Source of the DNA: Pseudomonadota bacterium
Lineage (GTDB): Bacteria; Pseudomonadota; Gammaproteobacteria; Burkholderiales; Burkholderiaceae_C
DNA length: 64,000 nt
Direction: 5' to 3'
NCBI GenBank assembly: GCA_020161145.1
Contig: JAIUPQ010000004.1
Location: forward strand, 62,001 to 126,000
A model generated the notes under the pieces. It made no database searches and was not told the DNA's origin. It was given only the letters and a program-made list of their open reading frames with translations. Made by a program: the position numbers and the translations under genes. Shown one piece after another: positions 53,382 to 64,000 of this stretch; the first letter of the stretch is position 1; each line of letters opens with the position of its first letter.

Positions 53382-53914
53382 CCCGTTTGCCCTCTCGTTA
53401 CCTGACCACCCTGGCGGCGCTGATGGCGGTGCTGCTGGCCGGCTGCGGCGATCGGCACGATGAACTGCGCCAATGGATCGCCGCCGAGCGCGCGGCCACC
53501 AAACCCAATGTCAAGGCCATCAGCGAGCCCAAGCGGTTTGTGCCTGAGTCCTACCAGCAGACCAGTGCAGAGCCCTTCAGCAGTGCCAAGCTGCTCACGG
53601 GCACCAGCGTGCGCGGCAAGGACGCGCCGCTGCTGAACGCCGAAATGGAGCGCCGCAAAGAGCCGCTGGAGTCCTACCCGCTGGAAGCCATCACCATGGT
53701 GGGCAGCCTCACCCGTGCCGGCCAGGCCCGTGCCTTGGTGCGGGCGGAAGGCGGACTCTTTGACATCAAGGTGGGTGACCACGTGGGCCAGAACTTTGGT
53801 CGCGTGATGCGCATCACCGAATCCGACATCACGCTGCGCGAAATCGTGCAGGACGCCGTGGGTGAGTGGACGCAACGCACCACCACCTTGCAGCTTCAGG
53901 AGCAAGCGCCATGA
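53378..53914 (+). CDS. pilP: Type IV pilus lipoprotein PilP
   Basis: PilP is an inner-membrane lipoprotein that links PilNO to the PilQ secretin. The 178-aa product has a lipobox (LLAGC, Cys about residue 24), an extended proline-poor linker and a C-terminal beta-sandwich with YPLEAITMVGSL and VGDHVGQNFGRV. The start overlaps the pilO stop and the stop overlaps the pilQ start. Confidence 0.95.
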   Translation: MTRLPSRYLTTLAALMAVLLAGCGDRHDELRQWIAAERAATKPNVKAISEPKRFVPESYQQTSAEPFSSAKLLTGTSVRGKDAPLLNAEMERRKEPLESYPLEAITMVGSLTRAGQARALVRAEGGLFDIKVGDHVGQNFGRVMRITESDITLREIVQDAVGEWTQRTTTLQLQEQAP

Positions 53915-56058
53915 ACCAAGGCTTTCGTTTCAACCTGCCTGCAGCCTGTGTGGCGCTGGTGCTGGCTGGTCTGGGCGCGACTCCGGCCTGGGCCGAGCCG
54001 CTGATCCAGGCCATCACCGCCGCCCAGCAAGCCGGCGCGGACGTGGTGCGCGTGCAGCTGTCGGAGCCGCTTGCAGCGCCGCCTACCGGCTTTGCCGTGC
54101 AATCGCCGGCCCGCGTGGCCATCGACCTGCCGGGCGTGGTCAACGCCATGGGCAAGAACAGCGTGGAGTTCAACCAGGGCAATCTGCGCGAGGTGCGCGT
54201 GGCCAGCAGCGGCGAGCGCACACGGCTGGTGATGAACCTGCGCCAGGCTGCCACCTATCAGACGGCCATGGAGGGCAACACGCTGGTCATCACGCTGGCT
54301 GGCCCCGCGCCGTCGGCCGGGCCTGCCGAGACCTTTGCCGTGGCGCAGAACGAGGATGCGCTGGCCCTGCAGGCCATCGATTTTCGCCGTGGCCAGGATG
54401 GTGCCGGCCGGGTCGTGGTCACACTGGCCAGCACCCAGCAAGGCGTCAATCTGCGGCAACAGGGCAAGAGCCTGATCATCGAGTTCCCGCGCTCCAGCCT
54501 GCCTGAGCGGCTGCGCCGGCGGCTGGACGTCACCGACTTCGGCTCGCCCGTGCAAAGCCTGACTGCCTCCCAGGCGGGAGACCGCGTGCGCATCGCCGTC
54601 GATGCCGTGGGCAACTGGGAACACAGTGCCTACCAGACCGACAACCAGTTCGTGCTGGAAGTGCGGCCGGTCAAGACCGATCCGAACAAGCTGGTGCAAG
54701 GCCCCGGCTACCAGGGCGAGAAGCTGTCGCTGAACTTCCAGAACATCGACGTGCGCGCCCTGCTGCAGGTCATCGCCGACTTTTCCAAGTTCAACGTCGT
54801 CACCAGCGAAACCGTGGCCGGCAACCTCACGCTGCGGCTCAAGGATGTGCCCTGGGACCACGCGCTGGACATCATCCTGCAGGCCAAGGGCCTGGGCGTC
54901 AAAAAGAACGGCAACGTGCTGTGGGTGGCCCCCAAGGAAGAGCTGGCCGTCAAGGAGCAAAGCGAGTTGGAGGCGCGCAAGAAACTCACCGAGCTGGAGC
55001 CGCTGCGCACCCAGGCCTTCCAGCTCAACTACACCCGCGCCGAAGACGTCTCGCGGATGTTGAACGGGCAAACTCAGAGGGCCGCCGGGGCGGGGGGCAC
55101 CTCGGTTTCGACGCGCCTGCTGTCTGCGCGTGGCTCGGTTACCTACGAGCAGCGCACCAATCAGCTCTTCGTCACCGACGTGCCCACCACACTGGAAGAC
55201 GTCTCCAGCATGATCGCCAAGATCGACGTGCCGGTGCGCCAGGTGATGATCGAGGCGCGCATCGTCGAGGCCGACGACACCTTCGGCCGCACCCTGGGCG
55301 TCAAGCTGGGCAGCTCCGACATGCGCGGCCTGCGCGGCGGCACGCCCGGCTACGGGGTGGGTGGCAACAACTACATCACCGTGGGTGGCAACTACAGCAA
55401 CGTGGGTGTGCAGACGCTGCAAACACCCAATACGGCCACCAGCTACAACGACACCCAGTTCGTCAACCTGCCGGCGCCCGTCACCGGCTTCAGCGAGGCG
55501 GCGGCCACGCTGGCGTTCTCGCTGTTCAGCGCCTCGGCCAACCGCTTTTTGAACCTGGAGCTGTCGGCCCTGGAGGCCGAGGGCAAGGGCAAGATCGTCT
55601 CCAGCCCGCGCGTGGTCACGGCCGACCAGGTCAAGGCGCTGATCTCGCAGGGTGAGCAGATCCCGTATCAGGTGGCCACCAGCAGCGGCGCCACGTCCAT
55701 CCAGTTCAAGGACGCCACCCTCAAGCTGGAGGTCACGCCGCAGATCACACCCGACGGCGGCGTCATCCTCGACGTCGATGTGGCCAAGGACAGCCGCGGC
55801 GCCAGCACGCCGGCCGGCCCCGCCATCGACAAGAAGCAGATCACCACCAAAGTCATGGTGGAGAACGGTGGCACCGTGGTCATCGGCGGCATCTACATCC
55901 AGGACGAGCGCGACGAGGTCAACAAAGTCCCCTTCCTGGGCGACGTGCCCTATCTGGGCAATCTGTTCAAGAACAAGGTGCGCTCCAGCCGGCGCACCGA
56001 GTTGCTGGTTTTTATCACCCCCAAGGTGGTGACCGAGCGGGCCATCACGGCGCGCTGA
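53911..56058 (+). CDS. pilQ: Type IV pilus secretin PilQ
   Basis: PilQ forms the outer-membrane pore for the pilus. The 715-aa protein has a signal peptide (to about residue 28), two AMIN domains (about 40-260), an N0/secretin-TonB short domain and N1 domain (LSLNFQNIDVRALLQ), and the C-terminal secretin domain with VPFLGDVPYLGNLFK. The ATG at 53911 overlaps the pilP stop; an upstream ATG would lack a signal peptide. Confidence 0.97.
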   Translation: MNQGFRFNLPAACVALVLAGLGATPAWAEPLIQAITAAQQAGADVVRVQLSEPLAAPPTGFAVQSPARVAIDLPGVVNAMGKNSVEFNQGNLREVRVASSGERTRLVMNLRQAATYQTAMEGNTLVITLAGPAPSAGPAETFAVAQNEDALALQAIDFRRGQDGAGRVVVTLASTQQGVNLRQQGKSLIIEFPRSSLPERLRRRLDVTDFGSPVQSLTASQAGDRVRIAVDAVGNWEHSAYQTDNQFVLEVRPVKTDPNKLVQGPGYQGEKLSLNFQNIDVRALLQVIADFSKFNVVTSETVAGNLTLRLKDVPWDHALDIILQAKGLGVKKNGNVLWVAPKEELAVKEQSELEARKKLTELEPLRTQAFQLNYTRAEDVSRMLNGQTQRAAGAGGTSVSTRLLSARGSVTYEQRTNQLFVTDVPTTLEDVSSMIAKIDVPVRQVMIEARIVEADDTFGRTLGVKLGSSDMRGLRGGTPGYGVGGNNYITVGGNYSNVGVQTLQTPNTATSYNDTQFVNLPAPVTGFSEAAATLAFSLFSASANRFLNLELSALEAEGKGKIVSSPRVVTADQVKALISQGEQIPYQVATSSGATSIQFKDATLKLEVTPQITPDGGVILDVDVAKDSRGASTPAGPAIDKKQITTKVMVENGGTVVIGGIYIQDERDEVNKVPFLGDVPYLGNLFKNKVRSSRRTELLVFITPKVVTERAITAR

Positions 56059-56085
56059 CACATCCAAAAGCAGGAGAGATTCATC

Positions 56086-57615
56086 ATGATGCGCACATTC
56101 AAGGCCTGGGCCGCTGCGCTGTTCACGGGCGCCTTGTTGGCAGCCTGCGGCGGCGGTGGCGGTGACGCCGGCACGCCGCCGTTTGGCGGTGGCAACCCTG
56201 GTACCGGCACCGACACCACCGTCACCTACGTGGTCGCGGTCAGCGTGCAGCGTGGCACCACGGCCATCAACACCATCACCAGCACCGAGACGGTGAAGGC
56301 CGTGGCGCGCGTCACCGACAACTACGGCAAAGTCGTACCCGGCGTGGTGGTGTCATTCAGCGAGGAAGTGGCCTCGTTGTTGAAGTTCGCGCCCAGTTCG
56401 GCCACGGCGCTCACCGGCACCGATGGCACCGCCAGCGTGGACATCTCATCCAACACCACCGCCGACATCGGTGCCACCGAGGTACACGCTGCCGTGAACC
56501 TGGGCGATGCCGCCTACACCGGCATGGCCACGCTGCAGATTCAGGCCGGCTCCGTGGACAACACGCCGGTCCGGCCCGCCGCCATCAATTTCATGAGCGT
56601 CAGTCCAGCCGACAAAGCCATCGTCATCAAGGGCGCGGGCGGTAGCGGCCGCTCGGAATCGGCGACGCTGACCTTCCAGGTGGTGGACGTCAGCAACACC
56701 CCCATCCAGAACGCCCGCGTGGCCTTCAGCATCACCCCCGCAGGTGTGGTCACGCTGAACATCCCCACAGGCCTCAGCGATGCCAATGGCATGGTCACCA
56801 CCACCGTGCAGTCGGGCAGCCAGCCGGCCACCGTGACTGTGATCGCCTCGGCCATGGACGCGCCCGACGTCACGGTGCAGTCCGATCAACTCCTGGTCAG
56901 CAACGGCAAGGTGCTACCAGAAGGCTTCGAGATCGTCGCCGAAAAGTACAACCTGGACTACTGGAGATCAGGTGACAAAACCAAAATCATTGCCTTTGTG
57001 CGGGACGCTTCCGGCAACCCGGTGCCCGATGGCGTGGCGGTGTCCTTCACCACCGACTACGGCGTGGTCGCCAGCTCCGAGCTGGGTGGCTGCGTGACCA
57101 CCAATGGCGAGTGTTCTGTGGACTACAAGGTACAGGATCCACGTTCGCCCAATGGCATCGCCACGGTCGTTGCCCGGGTACGCCAGGGTCAGTCGGACGA
57201 ATCGGCAGCCGCGTTGCCAATCAACATGGCCGGCGGCCCCGGCGACCTGATGCTCACCGATGAGAGCCGCGTGCCGGTCGAGACCATGGTGCTGAACGGC
57301 TGCAAGCAGACCTTTGAATACCTCCTTGCAGACGGTTTTGGCCACAGCCCTGCCGCCGACACCCTGGTGGAGCCAAGTTCCGCAACGTCCGAAGTTGGCG
57401 TCACCATCAAGGCGGGCTCGCCAGTGCTCGATGCAGGCGACTTTCAACCGGTGGGCGTGGTCGTCGAGGTGGACCTGACCAGCACCCGGCTCTCGCCGCA
57501 GTGCGTGGTGGGTGCAACCGTCAAGGAGGCTGGCTTCGTCAGCCTGAAGTTCACCACCCCAGCGGCCAAGCGGGTCACCCTCAAGCGCCTGCGTCTGTTC
57601 TACCCGCAACTCTGA
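56086..57615 (+). CDS. Lipoprotein with Big_1/invasin-like Ig domains
   Basis: The 509-aa product carries a lipoprotein signal (ALLAAC, Cys21) and a Gly-rich linker. Then come at least three bacterial Ig-like repeats (about 45-160, 165-280, 290-400), with the pattern of Val-rich strands and phrases such as ARVTDNYGKVVPGVVVSF and GTDGTASVDIS that recur in Big_1 domains. It could be surface exposed. Placement 27 bp after pilQ and 2 bp before aroK suggests co-transcription with the pilus genes, but a pilus role is inference. AGGAG precedes the start. Confidence 0.82.
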   Translation: MMRTFKAWAAALFTGALLAACGGGGGDAGTPPFGGGNPGTGTDTTVTYVVAVSVQRGTTAINTITSTETVKAVARVTDNYGKVVPGVVVSFSEEVASLLKFAPSSATALTGTDGTASVDISSNTTADIGATEVHAAVNLGDAAYTGMATLQIQAGSVDNTPVRPAAINFMSVSPADKAIVIKGAGGSGRSESATLTFQVVDVSNTPIQNARVAFSITPAGVVTLNIPTGLSDANGMVTTTVQSGSQPATVTVIASAMDAPDVTVQSDQLLVSNGKVLPEGFEIVAEKYNLDYWRSGDKTKIIAFVRDASGNPVPDGVAVSFTTDYGVVASSELGGCVTTNGECSVDYKVQDPRSPNGIATVVARVRQGQSDESAAALPINMAGGPGDLMLTDESRVPVETMVLNGCKQTFEYLLADGFGHSPAADTLVEPSSATSEVGVTIKAGSPVLDAGDFQPVGVVVEVDLTSTRLSPQCVVGATVKEAGFVSLKFTTPAAKRVTLKRLRLFYPQL

Positions 57616-57617
57616 CC

Positions 57618-58178
57618 GTGCCCGACGACCCCACGCTCTCCATCGCGCTCGTGGGCCTACCTGGCAGCGGCAAGTCCACCGTGGGGCGCCAGCTGGCGCG
57701 CTACCTGGGCCTGGCGGCGGTGGACACCGACGCGTTGATTGAACAGCGCGTCGGCATGAGCGTCAAAGACTATTTCGCCGCCGAGGGCGAAGCGCGGTTT
57801 CGCGACCAGGAGCAGGCCGTGATGGCCGAGGTGGCTGCCCAGCCGGGCCTGGTCATCTCGACTGGCGGCGGCGCCCTGCTGCGCGCCGCCAACCGCGAGG
57901 CCTTGCGCCGCCCTGGCATGCACGTGGTCTACCTGCGCTGCGCGCCCGAAGAACTGGCGCGCCGCCTGCGCCAGGACAGCCGCCGGCCGCTGCTGCAGGG
58001 CGGCGACGCGCTGGGCAAGTTGCGCGAGATGGCCCGCGTGCGCGATCCGCTGTACCGCGAGGTGGCCGAGTTCGTCATCGATGCCGGGCGCGGGGCCTCC
58101 GCCAACCGGCTGCTCAATCTCGTCATCATGCAACTGGAGCTGGCTGGCTTCGGCCCGCCGCCGCGCCCGGCCACATAA
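57618..58178 (+). CDS. aroK: Shikimate kinase
   Basis: AroK phosphorylates shikimate at the 3-hydroxyl in aromatic amino-acid synthesis. The 186-aa protein has the Walker [10 protein letters not shown], the shikimate-binding DTDALIE and FRDQE, GGGALLR, and the lid region RDSRRPLL-like. The start is a GTG two bases after the preceding stop. It forms the well-known pilQ-aroK-aroB neighbourhood, here with one lipoprotein gene inserted. Confidence 0.96.
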   Translation: MPDDPTLSIALVGLPGSGKSTVGRQLARYLGLAAVDTDALIEQRVGMSVKDYFAAEGEARFRDQEQAVMAEVAAQPGLVISTGGGALLRAANREALRRPGMHVVYLRCAPEELARRLRQDSRRPLLQGGDALGKLREMARVRDPLYREVAEFVIDAGRGASANRLLNLVIMQLELAGFGPPPRPAT

Positions 58179-58188
58179 ACTCGGCGGC

Positions 58189-59295
58189 ATGACTGCCGCC
58201 GCCGTGCCCGTGCAGGTGCCCGTTGAACTGGGTGACCGCCGCTACACCATCTGGATCGCCCCTGGCCTGCTGCATGAGCCCGCCGCCTGGCAGGGGCTGC
58301 CCCGCGCCGCCACGGCCCTCATCGTCAGCAACGACGTGGTGGCCCCGCTGTATGCCGATGCCCTGGCCGCCGCGTTGGCGTCGCACTATGGTCAGGTCGG
58401 CCGGGTGCAACTGCCCGACGGCGAGGCCCACAAGGACTGGCCTGCGCTCAACCGCATCTTCGACACCTTGCTGGCCGACGCCGCCGACCGCGACACCGTG
58501 CTCTTCGCCCTGGGCGGCGGTGTGGTGGGCGACATGACCGGTTTTGCCGCCGCCTGCTACATGCGCGGCGTGCCCCTTGTGCAAGTGCCCACCACGCTGC
58601 TGGCGCAGGTGGACTCCTCGGTGGGGGGCAAGACCGCCATCAACCACCCGCTGGGCAAGAACATGATCGGCGCCTTCCACCAGCCCGCACGCGTGGTGTG
58701 CGACCTGGCCACGCTGGCCACCTTGCCGGCGCGCGAGATCTCGGCCGGCCTGGCCGAGGTCATCAAATACGGCCCCATCGCCGATGCGGCCTTCTTCGAC
58801 TGGCTGGAGACCCACCTCGACGCCGTGCGGGCGCTGGAGCCGGCCGCGCTGACCCACGCCGTGCAGCGCTCGTGCGAGGTCAAGGCCCGCATCGTCGCGG
58901 CTGACGAACGCGAGGCAGGCCAGCGCGCCTGGCTCAACTTCGGCCACACCTTCGGCCATGCCATTGAGGCCGGCATGGGCTGGGGCGCCTGGCTGCACGG
59001 CGAGGCCGTGGGCGCGGGCATGTGCATGGCGGCCGAGCTGTCGCGCCGGCTGGGCCTGATCGACGCCGCCACCGTGGCCCGCATCATCGCGCTCGTCGCC
59101 CGCGCCGGCCTGCCCACGCGGGGCCCGGCGCTGCGCGAGCTGACCATAGCCGCCCATCTGCATCACATGCGCGTGGACAAAAAAGCCCAGGCCGGCGCGC
59201 TGCGCTTCGTCGTGCTCACTGAGCTGGGCGCCGCGCGGCTGCAAGCCGTGGACGAAGCCCTGGTGCGCGAGACCCTGGCCGCCTGTTGTGACTGA
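58189..59295 (+). CDS. aroB: 3-dehydroquinate synthase
   Basis: AroB cyclises DAHP to 3-dehydroquinate, the second shikimate-pathway step, using NAD+ and a metal. The 368-aa protein has the NAD motif [15 protein letters not shown], the [21 protein letters not shown] block and metal ligands in GHTFGHAIE and the [10 protein letters not shown] motif. It starts 10 bp after aroK and overlaps dgt by 8 bp. Confidence 0.97.
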   Translation: MTAAAVPVQVPVELGDRRYTIWIAPGLLHEPAAWQGLPRAATALIVSNDVVAPLYADALAAALASHYGQVGRVQLPDGEAHKDWPALNRIFDTLLADAADRDTVLFALGGGVVGDMTGFAAACYMRGVPLVQVPTTLLAQVDSSVGGKTAINHPLGKNMIGAFHQPARVVCDLATLATLPAREISAGLAEVIKYGPIADAAFFDWLETHLDAVRALEPAALTHAVQRSCEVKARIVAADEREAGQRAWLNFGHTFGHAIEAGMGWGAWLHGEAVGAGMCMAAELSRRLGLIDAATVARIIALVARAGLPTRGPALRELTIAAHLHHMRVDKKAQAGALRFVVLTELGAARLQAVDEALVRETLAACCD

Positions 59296-60409
59296 CCTCG
59301 CGTCCTACGCCGCCCACCCCGAGGCCAGCCGGGGCCGGCGCGTGCCCGAGCCGGCCGCCCCCACGCGCAACGCCTTCCAGCGTGACCGCGACCGCATCGT
59401 CCACAGCACCGCGTTCCGGCGCCTGGTCTACAAGACCCAGGTCTTTCTCAGCCATGAAGGCGACCACCACCGCACCCGCCTCACGCACTCGCTGGAGGTG
59501 GCGCAACTGGGCCGCTCCATCGCGCGCAGCCTGGGCCTGTCGGAAGATCTGGTCGAGGCCCTGGCCCTGGCCCACGACCTGGGCCACACCCCGTTTGGCC
59601 ATGCCGGCCAGCACGCCCTCAATGCCGCCTTGCGTGGCCATGGCGGCTTCGAGCACAACCTGCAAAGCCTGCGCGTGGTGGACAAGCTCGAGCAGCGCTA
59701 CCCCGGCTGGGATGGCCTCAACCTCAGCTTCGAAACCCGCGAAGGCATCGTCAAGCGCTGCCCGCCCGAGTTGGCGCGCGAGTTGGCTGCGCACGAGCCG
59801 GCCAGCATCTGGCAGCGGTTTCTGGATGGCGGCTCACCCAGCCTTGAAGCGCAACTGACCAACCTGGCCGACGAAATCGCCTACAACGCTCACGACGTGG
59901 ACGATGGCGTGCGCTCGGGCCTGCTCACGCTGGACATGTTGCGCGAGGTGCCGCTGATCGAGCGCTTCCGCGCCGAGGTGTTGCGCGACCACCCCACGTT
60001 GGCCCAGGACGCACCGCGCCGGCTGTTGGCCGAGCTGATCCGGCGCATGCTCTCGGCCCAGGTCTACGACGTCATCGACACCACCCGCCTCCGGCTGGCT
60101 GAGGCCGGGCCCGACAGCGTGGACGCCGTCCGCGCCATGCCCCGGCTGGTGGGCTTCGGCGACACCATGCGGGCGCAAAGCGCCGAGCTCAAGCGCTTTC
60201 TGTTTCGCTCGCTGTACCGCCACCCCCAGGTCATGCAGACCAACGCGGCGGCCCAGACCATCGTGACCGAACTCTTCGCCGCCTACCAGGCGCTGGGCGA
60301 GCATGGTGGTCAGCCCCGGGCCATCGCCGACTACATCGCCGGCATGACCGACCGCTTCGCCATCCGCGAGCACGAGCGGCTGACCGGGCAGCGGTTGCTG
60401 CCGCTCTAA
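59288..60409 (+). CDS. dgt: dGTPase-like dNTP triphosphohydrolase
   Basis: The 373-aa HD-domain enzyme hydrolyses dNTPs to nucleosides and triphosphate. It has the HD-superfamily signature RLTHSLEV (His), [13 protein letters not shown] (HD pair) and [13 protein letters not shown] (late Asp), and matches the dGTPase type 2 subfamily in length. The start is a GTG within the last codons of aroB. Family members control dNTP pools; the precise substrate cannot be read. Confidence 0.93.
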   Translation: MTDLASYAAHPEASRGRRVPEPAAPTRNAFQRDRDRIVHSTAFRRLVYKTQVFLSHEGDHHRTRLTHSLEVAQLGRSIARSLGLSEDLVEALALAHDLGHTPFGHAGQHALNAALRGHGGFEHNLQSLRVVDKLEQRYPGWDGLNLSFETREGIVKRCPPELARELAAHEPASIWQRFLDGGSPSLEAQLTNLADEIAYNAHDVDDGVRSGLLTLDMLREVPLIERFRAEVLRDHPTLAQDAPRRLLAELIRRMLSAQVYDVIDTTRLRLAEAGPDSVDAVRAMPRLVGFGDTMRAQSAELKRFLFRSLYRHPQVMQTNAAAQTIVTELFAAYQALGEHGGQPRAIADYIAGMTDRFAIREHERLTGQRLLPL

Positions 60410-60415
60410 GCGTGC

Positions 60416-61141
60416 ATGGCCCGAACCGCCCGCCTCGTCATCCCCGGCCTGGCCCATCTGGTGCGGTTGCAGGCCCACGAGGGCGTACAGCCCTTGCCCG
60501 GCGAGGCCGACCGCCAGCGGCTGGTGGCCGACCTGCGTGAAGTGGCCGCCCAGTGCCGCATCCCCATCTGCGCCTACGCGCTGCTGCCGCACGCCGTCTG
60601 GTGGCTGGCCGTGCCGCCCGACGCCACCGCGCTGGGCCTGTTGACCCAAGGCGTGGGCCGGCGTTACGTGGCCTGGCACAACCGCCGCCATGGCCGTCGT
60701 GGCACCTTGTGGAGTGGGCGTTTCCACGCCTGTGCAGTCGAAGCGGGCGCTCACCTCACGTTTGCCATGCAATGGCTGGAAGGGCAGGCCCTGGCGGCCG
60801 GTGAGGCCATCGAGGCCCCGGATGCGGGCTGGAGCAGCCTGGGCCACCACCTGGGCTGGCGCCGCGACGCCTGGCTGGCCGAACCCGCCGAGTGGTGGGC
60901 GCTGGGCAACACGCCGTTCGAGCGCGAGCAAGCCTGGCGTGCCGCGCTGGCCCAGGGCGTGTCACCGGCCGAAGCGCGTCGGCTGGCCGCAGCGGTGCAG
61001 CAAAACCGGGCCTACGGCGGGCGCGAATTTCTGGCCGCGCTGGCCCGCACGGTCGGGCGTGCACTGACACCGCAACCACGCGGTCGCCCCAGGCGGCGCG
61101 CCGATGATATGTCCCCAATTAAATTGACGGGCGACGCATAG
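60416..61141 (+). CDS. RAYT/REP-associated transposase relative, catalytically degenerate
   Basis: The 241-aa protein is a member of the Y1/IS200-like REP-associated tyrosine transposase family: MARTARLVIPGLAHLV opens it, YALLP, GRRYVAWHNR, RRGTLWSGRFHA and WSSLG follow in the family order. However, the HUH metal site (normally PNHVH) reads PHAVW (residues 58-62), losing both His positions, and the catalytic Tyr position (normally RYIELNP) is Trp120. It should therefore be inactive as a transposase. It follows dgt by 6 bp, and a REP-like palindrome lies just past its stop. It may be a domesticated nucleic-acid-binding protein. Confidence 0.85.
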   Translation: MARTARLVIPGLAHLVRLQAHEGVQPLPGEADRQRLVADLREVAAQCRIPICAYALLPHAVWWLAVPPDATALGLLTQGVGRRYVAWHNRRHGRRGTLWSGRFHACAVEAGAHLTFAMQWLEGQALAAGEAIEAPDAGWSSLGHHLGWRRDAWLAEPAEWWALGNTPFEREQAWRAALAQGVSPAEARRLAAAVQQNRAYGGREFLAALARTVGRALTPQPRGRPRRRADDMSPIKLTGDA

Positions 61142-61166
61142 CTGCACATATTGGGGTCTGACCCCA
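61111..61166. repeat. REP-like palindromes at RAYT 3' end
   Basis: TGGGGTC-T-GACCCCA (61152-61166) is a perfect 7-bp dyad. Its left half plus flank (ATTGGGG, 61150-61156) also pairs with CCCCAAT inside the 3' end of the RAYT-like gene (61113-61119). GGGGTC-dyads of this type often flank RAYT genes. The dyad could also act as a transcription barrier before gltB. Confidence 0.6.
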
Positions 61167-61236
61167 TTTATTAGCGCTTGTCGCAGTGCAGCATGTGACT
61201 TAGGCTGCACGGGTTGCCCAGCCAGGAGAGCGTCCC

Positions 61237-64000
<2,764 letters not shown>

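Noticed and set aside
53896-56067. 723-codon minus-strand frame opposite pilQ
   Set aside because: Shadow of the secretin gene; composition typical of antisense high-GC frames.

Overview
The window is a 64 kb piece of a very GC-rich beta-proteobacterial chromosome. It most likely comes from a Burkholderiales / Comamonadaceae-type organism. The reasons are the gene orders pilM-N-O-P-Q...aroK-aroB-dgt-gltB, pilB-pilC-pilD-coaE-zapD-yacG and ispB/rplU-rpmA, a CIRCE-controlled groES-groEL operon, and the high-GC codon use. No sequence search could be run, so names rest on recognised motifs, lengths and gene order.

Region 1 (1-15.5 kb) is a large histidine-utilisation (hut) locus. hutH and hutU lie on the minus strand; hutC, hutD, hutI, hutG and hutF lie on the plus strand. 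With both HutF and HutG present, the pathway ends in formate plus glutamate. A perfect 18-bp palindrome in the hutU promoter spacer is the probable HutC operator. The locus contains genes that are not classical hut genes: a low-GC membrane protein right after hutU, a secreted beta-propeller-like protein on the opposite strand between hutU and hutH, a DUF1501/DUF1800 secreted pair, and a PhyH dioxygenase, a thiopurine-methyltransferase-like enzyme and a GNAT acetyltransferase with overlapping or near-abutting junctions in the plus-strand operon.

Region 2 (15.5-25 kb) holds single genes: a two-TM protein, an alpha/beta hydrolase with a Cys nucleophile, a patatin lipoprotein, mobA, mrp, a DUF1289 protein, a TPR-GGDEF diguanylate cyclase, a periplasmic 5'-nucleotidase and a ProQ/FinO RNA chaperone.

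Region 3 (25-36.6 kb) is amino-acid catabolism: a branched-chain 2-oxoacid dehydrogenase operon (E1a-E1b-E2-E3), a ccdB toxin with a hybrid antitoxin, a DUF333-like secreted protein, a convergent tryptophanase / tyrosine phenol-lyase pair (the tryptophanase gene has a perfect FNR/Anr box upstream), and a secreted S9 peptidase.

Region 4 (36.6-64 kb) is core genome: groEL/groES with CIRCE; yacG, zapD, coaE, pilD, pilC, pilB; tRNA-Pro(CGG); ispB; rplU-rpmA; lysA with the tiny lptM gene; cyaY; the PBP1A gene; pilM-N-O-P-Q; a Big_1-type lipoprotein; aroK, aroB, dgt; a catalytically degenerate REP-associated transposase relative; and the first 2.76 kb of gltB, cut by the window end.

The best candidates for something new are the rearranged and expanded hut locus (possible non-contiguous operon, extra enzymes, a low-GC insertion with a short hut-like scar), the adjacent TnaA/TPL pair with a predicted anaerobic switch, and the dead RAYT-like protein with its flanking REP palindrome. 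No CRISPR array, rRNA or intact insertion sequence was seen.
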